A DNA stretch of 64,000 bases, taken from contig JABFGB010000010.1 of assembly GCA_013112715.1 (NCBI GenBank), forward strand, positions 62,001-126,000, written 5' to 3'. A program made the translations under genes and the position numbers. Numbering within the stretch: the stretch's first letter is position 1; each line of letters starts with the position of its first letter. The stretch is from Chloroflexota bacterium. Its GTDB lineage: Bacteria; Chloroflexota; Anaerolineae; Aggregatilineales; J027. Below, piece after piece: positions 26,333 to 32,641 of this stretch. The notes beneath the pieces are model-generated. The model was not told where the DNA came from. It did not search any database and saw nothing but the letters and a program-made list of their open reading frames with translations.

Positions 26333-28603
26333 GTGAAATTAGAAGCCTTACTTGGTCATCTATTCGTCGTTGGAGGGCGCTCACTCAGCAGCAAACCGCC
26401 GGGGGCATTGGTACAGGTCGCCCCGCGCCGTGCCCATCGGACTCGTGAGAACGATACCCTGTTTGTTTTGATTACCCCGGCTGGGCAAGCCCAAGTCTCG
26501 GCGAGTTTTTATGAGAATTTGGCAAAGGTCGCCTCCGAGAATTATTTTAAGTCGCGGGTAGGGGTGACCGGGGCACTGCGTGAGGCGTTTAATGCCATTA
26601 ATGCCGCCATTCAGGAGCAGAATCAAAAACAGGCCACCGATTATCGAGCCGGGGCGTTGTTGATGGTCAAGCGCGGCGAAGAAATCTTTTTGGCACGGTC
26701 TGGCACAACCCTGTGTGTGTCGCGGCAGGCGGGCCAATATGTGACGTTTCCTGATGACCCCGACATGATTAATTTGATGCCGCTGGGGTCACAAACCAAC
26801 CCGGTGCTCGAATTTGCCCATTATGCACTGCAAGCCAACGATATGTTTGTGTTGGGAGATGCGGGTTTGGCAGTTGTGACCGATGAAATGTTGCAGAAAG
26901 CGACAGGTACAGGCGACATCAATCAGGTGTTGGAGATTTTGGAAAAGGCCGTACAGCGTCAAGCCTTTGCCTCGGTGGTTCAATTTGTCGGGCCGGATGG
27001 GGCGACTGCGCCCGCTGCACCGCCACAGTCAGTTGTGACTAACGCGACACCTGAAACCCATCCAGAGGCTGGCAGTGAAGCCATTCCAACGGCGGAATCG
27101 GTGGCCCCTGTTGAGCCAACCCAGTCGCCCGATACCGCGCCAATGGTCAGTGAAATCGGGCCTTCTAGCGATACAGTGGGATTAGAAATAGGGGAAGAAG
27201 CGCCGCCCCCCGCGCTATCGCGTTCCGAACCCTCGATTCCATCTGATACCCCCGCTGAGGAATCCGAGCAGTTAGGGATGTCACGCACGATGGTGGTGAC
27301 GGTGTTGATGCTGATTTCCAATGCACTGGCAGGGATTGCACGGGCGACCAATGCTGCCCTTGATCGTATTTTGCCTGAGCCGGAAGAGGGTCGGCGGGAT
27401 GGCAAGGTTGTGCCTATGAATGTGGTAGCGTTAATCGCTATTGTCGTGCCGACGATTATTGCGATTATCGTGGTGGGCTTGGTACTTTCCGAACGCGATA
27501 CGACCAATTTCGAACAATATCGCACGGATGCGGTGTCGGCAGTCGAAGAAGCCCGCACATTTGGGCAAGATACCAATAGCGACCCGAAGACCGGACTGGA
27601 ATTGTGGAATATTGCCTTGACGCTGACCCGTCGCGCCTACAACGAAGACCCAGAGGACAGTGAAATCCGCGAGATGTTGATTGAGGCCCAAAACAATATT
27701 GACCGCTATGACCGGGTGCGGCGGATACAGATCACAAAATTGCGCGAGTTTGGCGAGAATGCCGATTTGCGCGGGCCGATTATTTCCGCCAACACGGTGG
27801 ATATTTACACGCTCGATAAGGCACGGGGGGCGGTCTTTCACGATACACTGGACACCTCCGGGACAAACATTATCCAAGAACGCGATATTGCCGTTATTCA
27901 ACGGGGGATGCGGGTGCGGGAATTTACGGTTGCCAATCTGGTAGATATTGAATGGATTGGGAATGATGGCGGGGCTGACCAAGATAATGCACTGGCGGCA
28001 TTGGACGAAAATGGCCTGTTGATTACCTATAACCCGACCTTTCCACCCGCGACGGGGATTCAATTGGTGAAACCCCCTACGTGGAATCGTCCGGTAGCCA
28101 TTGCCCTATGGCGACAGAATTTTTATGTATTGGATGCGGGTGCGAATCAGGTCTGGCGTTATGAGCCGATAGATGGGGCGTATTCCGAACAACCCTCCGA
28201 ATATTTTGTTGGGAGCGAACGGCCTAATCTGACGGGGGCGGTGGATTTTGCGATTGACGATCAAGGCTCCATCTATATCCTGTTTGGGGACGGGTCGTTG
28301 GAAAAATATCGGGGTGGACAGCCGGAAACGTTCGATTGGTTCAATGCTCCGGTGGATGGATTTACCAATGGACGGGCGCTGTTTATTGATAACAACCCTA
28401 TTTCCTATTCGCTTTATGTCGTTGACCGCGTGCATCAAGGGGTGTACAAGGTGTCGTTTGGTGGCGAGGTCAATGATGGGTATAAGCCCGCTAATCAATT
28501 AAATGCGTTTGATAATCTGACCGGAGTGGCGGTGGATAGTTCGCGGGGATATGCGCGGATGTATGTGCTGTCGGGGAATTCGTTGTATTTGATTAGCCCA
28601 TAA
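26333..28603 (+). CDS. Membrane protein: degenerate PP2C-like domain, one TM helix, beta-propeller
   Basis: 756 aa, GTG start behind AGGGGA. Residues about 1-220 follow the PPM/PP2C fold (AGALLMVKRGEEIFLARSGTTL, NDMFVLGDAGLAVVTDEML), but the metal-site motifs GDS and SDG read ARSG and GDAG and the final DN is missing, so catalysis is unlikely. Residues about 225-310 are a Pro/Ser/Glu-rich linker. A hydrophobic stretch follows, then a clear helix at about 362-384 (VVALIAIVVPTIIAIIVVGLV). Residues about 390-470 look helical; residues 480-756 have repeats typical of NHL/SMP-type propellers (FAIDDQGSIYILFGDGSLEKY). It probably senses outside and relays inside, by inference from topology. Confidence 0.75.
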   Translation: MKLEALLGHLFVVGGRSLSSKPPGALVQVAPRRAHRTRENDTLFVLITPAGQAQVSASFYENLAKVASENYFKSRVGVTGALREAFNAINAAIQEQNQKQATDYRAGALLMVKRGEEIFLARSGTTLCVSRQAGQYVTFPDDPDMINLMPLGSQTNPVLEFAHYALQANDMFVLGDAGLAVVTDEMLQKATGTGDINQVLEILEKAVQRQAFASVVQFVGPDGATAPAAPPQSVVTNATPETHPEAGSEAIPTAESVAPVEPTQSPDTAPMVSEIGPSSDTVGLEIGEEAPPPALSRSEPSIPSDTPAEESEQLGMSRTMVVTVLMLISNALAGIARATNAALDRILPEPEEGRRDGKVVPMNVVALIAIVVPTIIAIIVVGLVLSERDTTNFEQYRTDAVSAVEEARTFGQDTNSDPKTGLELWNIALTLTRRAYNEDPEDSEIREMLIEAQNNIDRYDRVRRIQITKLREFGENADLRGPIISANTVDIYTLDKARGAVFHDTLDTSGTNIIQERDIAVIQRGMRVREFTVANLVDIEWIGNDGGADQDNALAALDENGLLITYNPTFPPATGIQLVKPPTWNRPVAIALWRQNFYVLDAGANQVWRYEPIDGAYSEQPSEYFVGSERPNLTGAVDFAIDDQGSIYILFGDGSLEKYRGGQPETFDWFNAPVDGFTNGRALFIDNNPISYSLYVVDRVHQGVYKVSFGGEVNDGYKPANQLNAFDNLTGVAVDSSRGYARMYVLSGNSLYLISP

Positions 28604-28610
28604 CTTTTGA

Positions 28611-28639
28611 CACGGGGCTAAAGCCGCCGTGCTGAATCT
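28611..28639. repeat. Structured intergenic repeat, copy 1
   Basis: 29 bases, 25 identical to 28... no other than the copy at 48883-48911. It folds as CACGG/CCGTG closing a GGCT/AGCC inner stem. The copies differ at a paired position in a compensatory way. It sits between the propeller gene and tsaD. Confidence 0.6.
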
Positions 28640-28674
28640 GGGATTTAAAAAATCTTTTGAAATCGTGTGAGTGA

Positions 28675-29754
28675 ATGACGCTGATACTTGGTATTGAAAC
28701 CTCGTGCGATGAAACGGCGGCGGCGGTGGTCGAAAATGGGCGCTGGCTGCGCTCGAATGTCATCGCCTCCCAAATTGATCTCCATGCCCAGTTTGGCGGC
28801 GTGTTCCCTGAAGTAGCGGCGCGTGCCCATATTGAGGCGATTAGCCTGATTGTGCATGAGGCCCTTGAAAAAGCCGGGGTGACGCTGGATGAGATTGACG
28901 CTCTTGCGCTGACTCGTGGGCCGGGATTGGCGGGGGCGCTGCTGGTGGGGGTCAATTTTGGGAAGGGCCTCGCATTAGGGCGCAATTTGCCCATCGTCGG
29001 GGTGAATCATCTGGAAGGGCACATTTATTCCAATTGGCTGACCGAACCCGAACGCGAAATTGTCTTCCCTGTTCTAAATCTGATCGTGTCGGGTGGGCAT
29101 ACCGAATTGGTGCTGATGACCGATCATGGCACGTATCAATTATTGGGCGAGACGATGGATGACGCGGCGGGGGAGGCGTTTGATAAAGTGGGGCGGTTGC
29201 TTGGTTTGCCCTATCCCGGCGGGCCATCTATCCAAAAAGCGGCGCAGAATGGCAATCCGACGGCCTATGATTTTCCGCGTGCCATGTTGGACGAAGGACT
29301 GGATTTCAGTTTTTCGGGATTGAAAACGGCGGTGATGCGGGCGGTGCGACCTCCCCAAACGGGCAAGCGGGTCGCCGGAGCAGAAAGCATGAAATCGGGT
29401 GAGATGCGGCCTGATATTTCGATTGCGGATGTCGCAGCGAGTTTTCAGGCGGCGGCGGTGGAGGTGCTGGTCAAGAAAACGGTGCAGGCGGCAGTGGCCT
29501 CCGATGTGACCGAGATTTTGATTTCGGGCGGGGTCAGCGCGAATGGGCCGCTGCGGGAAGCGATGAAACAGGCTGCGCCGATACCAGTCCGGTATCCACC
29601 CCTGTCGCTCTGTACCGATAATGCGGCGATGATCGCGGCGGCAGGCTACTATCGGTTTATGGCGGGGCAGCGCGATGATTTGGCGATGGATATACTCCCG
29701 ACATGGCCTCTGAATGAACTTTTACCGTATAATGGGGCTAATGGGAAAGGGTAG
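28675..29754 (+). CDS. tsaD: tRNA N6-adenosine threonylcarbamoyltransferase
   Basis: Transfers the threonylcarbamoyl group to A37 of ANN-decoding tRNAs, with TsaB/E partners. 359 aa. Landmarks are LGIETSCDETAAAVV (N-terminal ATP-fold), metal-binding GVNHLEGH (H-x-x-x-H), IVSGGHTELVLM, DDAAGEAFDKVGR, PYPGGP and the late ILISGGVSANGPLR with LCTDNAAMIAAAGYYR. The last about 22 codons (from 29668) are present again downstream at 30346-30410 with only synonymous changes, so the present C-terminus (ending NGANGKG) appears to have been replaced with that of an incoming copy. The Shine-Dalgarno is weak. Confidence 0.97.
   Translation: MTLILGIETSCDETAAAVVENGRWLRSNVIASQIDLHAQFGGVFPEVAARAHIEAISLIVHEALEKAGVTLDEIDALALTRGPGLAGALLVGVNFGKGLALGRNLPIVGVNHLEGHIYSNWLTEPEREIVFPVLNLIVSGGHTELVLMTDHGTYQLLGETMDDAAGEAFDKVGRLLGLPYPGGPSIQKAAQNGNPTAYDFPRAMLDEGLDFSFSGLKTAVMRAVRPPQTGKRVAGAESMKSGEMRPDISIADVAASFQAAAVEVLVKKTVQAAVASDVTEILISGGVSANGPLREAMKQAAPIPVRYPPLSLCTDNAAMIAAAGYYRFMAGQRDDLAMDILPTWPLNELLPYNGANGKG
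29668..29732 (+). repeat. tsaD 3'-end direct repeat, upstream copy
   Basis: 65 bases inside tsaD (codons from QRDDLAMD to LLPYN). It matches 30346-30410 at 60 of 65 positions; the first 35 or so bases are identical. All five differences are synonymous in the tsaD frame. Confidence 0.9.
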
Positions 29755-29758
29755 TCTG

Positions 29759-30322
29759 ATGCTGCACGAGAGGTTATATACCCCAACAGAATTTTTGGAA
29801 TTTGTTCAACAGCCCGAAAACGCGGGCCGCTGGTTTGAATTGGTGCAAGGGGAGATTGTTGAAGTGCCGCCACCCACGATTTTGCATACTTTGATTGGCA
29901 CGGCTTTTGCTCGATTTTTGGGGAATTTTGTGACGACCCATCATCTCGGTTATGTGACGGCGGATGGGGGGGCGTATATGTTGGGACCGGGCATGATCTA
30001 TGTGCCGGACGCGGCTTATATTTCCTATGAACGTGCCCCGCATGTGCCCGAAAAGTATTTTTTAGCAGCGCCCGATTTGGCGGTTGAAATTGTATCCCCA
30101 AACGACAAACCGCATGAGGTTCAAAAAAAAGTGGCGAATTATTTGGAGGCAGGGACAAGGTTGGTGTGGGTGGTCTATCCCGAAGAAAAAGCGGTCTATG
30201 TATGGCGTAAAGCCGATGAAGGCCAGATGCTGGTAAAAAAAGTTGACCTCAATGGCATTTTGGAGGGTGACGACGTGCTGCCGGGTTTTCAATTGGCGGT
30301 GCGCGATGTGTTTCCTGAGTAA
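29759..30322 (+). CDS. Uma2-family PD-(D/E)XK nuclease
   Basis: 187 aa. Matches the Uma2 (DUF820) pattern: TPTEFLEFVQQPENAGRWFELVQGEIVEVPPP, a catalytic PDAAYIS, then PDLAVEIVSPNDKPHEVQKKVANYLEAGTRLVWVVYPEEKAVYV with the E-x-V/K residues of the nuclease core. Substrate is unknown; the family is amplified in Chloroflexota and cyanobacteria. The ATG at 29759 follows the tsaD stop by four bases with AAAGGG just upstream; earlier in-frame ATGs lie inside tsaD. It is bounded on both sides by copies of the tsaD 3' end, so it looks like inserted cargo. Confidence 0.9.
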   Translation: MLHERLYTPTEFLEFVQQPENAGRWFELVQGEIVEVPPPTILHTLIGTAFARFLGNFVTTHHLGYVTADGGAYMLGPGMIYVPDAAYISYERAPHVPEKYFLAAPDLAVEIVSPNDKPHEVQKKVANYLEAGTRLVWVVYPEEKAVYVWRKADEGQMLVKKVDLNGILEGDDVLPGFQLAVRDVFPE

Positions 30323-30345
30323 CTACTTTTTACGATTGGGTGAGC

Positions 30346-30410
30346 CAGCGCGATGATTTGGCGATGGATATACTCCCGACGTGGCCGCTGAATGAACTGC
30401 TACCCTATAA
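30346..30410 (+). pseudogene. tsaD 3'-end direct repeat, downstream remnant
   Basis: In the tsaD frame this piece reads QRDDLAMDILPTWPLNELL followed by PYNKTTHTV and a TAG stop at about 30430. It is therefore a complete alternative TsaD C-terminus cut off from its gene. It differs from the copy in tsaD at five bases, none changing the protein. It most likely is the original 3' end of the resident tsaD, displaced by insertion of the Uma2 segment. Confidence 0.85.
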
Positions 30411-30415
30411 CAAAA

Positions 30416-30442
30416 CGACCCACACTGTGTAGGTGTAGGTCG
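30416..30442 (+). terminator. Hairpin after the displaced tsaD end
   Basis: CGACC/GGTCG and ACAC/GTGT with one mismatch between and a seven-base loop (30416-30442). It overlaps the stop of the displaced tsaD end, so it is plausibly the original tsaD terminator. There is no T-run. The next gene is convergent. Confidence 0.45.
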
Positions 30443-30471
30443 CTCTGGCAAGTTATGTGAAAATCGGGTGT

Positions 30472-30747
30472 TTAGACTTGGGCCGTCCCCCGCGCTGCTT
30501 TCAAAACGAAGAGCAGCACTAGCGCCCCAAAGAAGGCTACCAAGATGCTGGGGATGTTGATGCCGCTGACATCGCCCCCAATATTGAGCAGATCAAGAAC
30601 AAGACCGCCGATGACGCCGCCGAAGATGCCCACCATGATGTCTTCACCCAATGTTTGACCAGTGCGGGTGCCCATCACAACGCTGGCAAGCCAACCTGCA
30701 ATCGCGCCGACGACAACCCAAATGATGATGCCTGCTACTAAGCCCAT
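30472..30747 (-). CDS. GlsB/YeaQ/YmgE-family membrane protein
   Basis: 91 aa, three helices. Matches the family closely: IIIWVVVGAIAGWLASVVMG, then DIMVGIFGGVIGGLVLDLL and a final helix with VAFFGALVLLFVLKAARG. AGGAGGAAA lies upstream of the ATG. Relatives are small envelope-stress proteins with no known activity. A weaker relative is at 22218-22502. Confidence 0.9.
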   Translation of the reverse strand: MGLVAGIIIWVVVGAIAGWLASVVMGTRTGQTLGEDIMVGIFGGVIGGLVLDLLNIGGDVSGINIPSILVAFFGALVLLFVLKAARGTAQV

Positions 30748-31092
30748 TTCAATTTCCTCCTGCTGAGACTGCTTTCGAGAAGCAGTTGAGTTTCAGAATA
30801 GGTGTATGTTTAGAGAATACAAGCTCAGTGGTGTTCTTCCATGAACCGGGTGGGTCAAATCAGATTAGCCACATGGGGGATATTGAGGGGTACGAACTGG
30901 GCAGTTCGATGGGGAAATAGAGGACAACTGAAGTAGGCGAACGCCAACCAAATAACTTTACCATTCTTCGCATTCGTTATCATGCACATATATGGGCGGC
31001 TCACTTGACTATAGATATTATTTTGACATATTCTTTAGATGAGCTTTAGTGATATTCTATATTTAGATGTCTGGATAGCTTGGGAGCAAATG
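30748..31092. other. Intergenic region before the low-GC gene
   Basis: 345 bases with no supported gene. It contains the upstream region of the GlsB gene, an inverted repeat CGAACT-GGGC-AGTTCG (30893-30908) that resembles a Gram-positive LexA site but with six instead of four bases between CGAAC and GTTCG, and a weak promoter (TTGACA 31023-31028, TTTAGT 31045-31050) for the gene at 31093. Confidence 0.45.
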
Positions 31093-32169
31093 ATGAAATC
31101 TAAATTGCAAACTCAATCTGATGTGCTTGTTCGTGACATAATCTACTTTGACCTAGAAAAAACCATTTCAATTGCCAGTCAACTTGAAGGTGGTTTACGA
31201 CAAGAGATGCAATCTATTATCGAATCAGAGAATAGGGTTGAAACTAGGTTTGAGGTCGGCGTGCCAAAACTCGTTGGCAGTGATGCAGAAAAATCTAAGG
31301 CCGATAGAACATCCCAATCCGAAACAAAAATTGCTCATCATGACTTGCTAGTACGTGTAGAGGAAATCCTCTTTGAAAGAGGTGGAGCGCTTGATTTAAA
31401 TACATCCATAGCCCAATTGGGAGAGGATATAGAACAAGTTAGATCACAACTTTCTCAGACAATGTATGTTCGTGTGGAGGGTTGGGCACTAGTTCAAGAC
31501 TATAATCAAGTTAAAAAATTAATGAAGTCGTTAAAACCTTTACAGGAATTTGCAAGTAGAGCCTCCTTGCATCAACTTGCCGAAATGCCCGAATATAAAG
31601 AACTCCTTGCACAAATCGAGAACCTAAAGGAAAGGTTAAAACATGTGAAAGATGCAAGGGAAAAAAAGCAAATACGTGATGGACTGCATGAACTAGAAAA
31701 GACTAAACAGCAACTGGACGATAGCACAAAGCAAGAATGGCTACCAGATTGGCAGATAGAAGGGATTGAGACTTTAATAGATTCCTTTATGCCAAATCGT
31801 ATCATTCTCAGGCTATTCCCATTAAGTAAAGAACCTCAATTTCAAATTGTGGCAAACTTGAAAAGGGGGAGTTTTATAGATAAAGATATTGACAATTTTC
31901 TGTTTGCATATAGCAGTCAACCAAATGTGAAACTAAGTGTTATTGGACTCATTACTTCGATTCCAGATGTTGAAGGACATCCATTTTTTCCTCTTCAAAA
32001 TGATAACCGGGATGCTTCAAACCCAAATGATTTACTTAGCATTGAAACTGCTTTTGATGAGGTCTTTAATGTGTTGGTAAATATTGAACAGATAGGACGT
32101 TTTTCAAGTTATCCTAATGTCACTATCTACCCGCTAGCTTTATATAGAACCATTCAGGGTAAAGACTAG
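31093..32169 (+). CDS. Low-GC accessory protein, resembles DUF6414
   Basis: 358 aa from the ATG at 31093, chosen because GGGAG lies six bases upstream; open ATGs also exist at 31090 and 31039. The N-terminus (VLVRDIIYFDLEKTISIASQLEGG) resembles the R-(D/E)-F-I-Y-L-D...SQL-x-x-G start of DUF6414-type proteins; this is recognition by pattern, not a search. Residues about 155-215 are strongly charged and probably a coiled coil (ENLKERLKHVKDAREKKQIR). The C-terminus is alpha/beta. The gene is clearly AT-richer than its neighbours and lies between two 3'-end duplication scars, so recent transfer is likely. Confidence 0.7.
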   Translation: MKSKLQTQSDVLVRDIIYFDLEKTISIASQLEGGLRQEMQSIIESENRVETRFEVGVPKLVGSDAEKSKADRTSQSETKIAHHDLLVRVEEILFERGGALDLNTSIAQLGEDIEQVRSQLSQTMYVRVEGWALVQDYNQVKKLMKSLKPLQEFASRASLHQLAEMPEYKELLAQIENLKERLKHVKDAREKKQIRDGLHELEKTKQQLDDSTKQEWLPDWQIEGIETLIDSFMPNRIILRLFPLSKEPQFQIVANLKRGSFIDKDIDNFLFAYSSQPNVKLSVIGLITSIPDVEGHPFFPLQNDNRDASNPNDLLSIETAFDEVFNVLVNIEQIGRFSSYPNVTIYPLALYRTIQGKD

Positions 32170-32171
32170 CA

Positions 32172-32253
32172 TTACAAATCAGTCTCCACCAGAATCCCTT
32201 TATCTTACATAGCACCCATCAAGCCCTGCCATTGATCTTCACGCACGGCGACG
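32172..32253 (-). pseudogene. Decayed duplicate of the 3' end of the helicase-associated gene
   Basis: On the minus strand this reads as the last about 27 codons of the gene at 32638-34401: 68 of 72 bases (32182-32253) match 32648-32719, with 45 in a row identical. It ends with its own stop (TAA, after VETDL in place of VETEL). A CAG codon has become an internal TAA, and one Pro has become Leu. It lies after the 125-codon gene and belongs to no open gene. It is best read as the displaced original end of the upstream gene. Confidence 0.85.
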
Positions 32254-32263
32254 ACAACATGCC

Positions 32264-32641
32264 TCAAAATAGCTCAATTTGAATATGGGGATCAACTCTG
32301 AGTCGGATGCCATAGGGGATGGTTTGTTGTCCATCGTAGCGACTGCCGAATGTTTTAGCAGGTGCAAACTCAATAAATTCCCCTTGTGAATCTCCTTTTG
32401 TATATTTAATCACCCGTGCTCCGGCGCATTCCTTCAAGGCCACATGAAAGATAGGTGACCCAATACCATCTTGATAAAGGTCTATCCGAACATCACCGTC
32501 TAGTTGCCAGATGGTCAATAGAAGTTTTTGACCGGGGCGTATAACCTCAAAATGATGTGATGTCTCATATTCCCCGACTTCGGGTAAAACATTGAGCGTT
32601 GCAATAAATTCGGTTTCATCCCAGACAAAATCGGGTCTCAT
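32264..32641 (-). CDS. 125-aa protein of unknown function, inserted at a gene 3' end
   Basis: A soluble, beta-rich protein (FEVIRPGQKLLLTIWQLDGDVRIDLYQDG, then an acidic-aromatic C-terminus). No signal peptide or membrane segment and no family recognised. Its ATG overlaps the stop of the helicase-associated gene (ATGA), so it is translated by coupling to it. A decayed second copy of that gene's 3' end starts 11 bases after its stop, so this gene appears to be cargo inserted between the two. Confidence 0.65.
   Translation of the reverse strand: MRPDFVWDETEFIATLNVLPEVGEYETSHHFEVIRPGQKLLLTIWQLDGDVRIDLYQDGIGSPIFHVALKECAGARVIKYTKGDSQGEFIEFAPAKTFGSRYDGQQTIPYGIRLRVDPHIQIELF

Noticed and set aside
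29714-29758. An earlier start for the Uma2 gene inside tsaD
   Set aside because: In-frame ATGs exist, but the segment is the tsaD end, and the ATG at 29759 has a ribosome site and the family N-terminus.
30893-30908. A Gram-positive type LexA site
   Set aside because: CGAAC and GTTCG are separated by six bases rather than four, and neighbouring genes are not known SOS genes.
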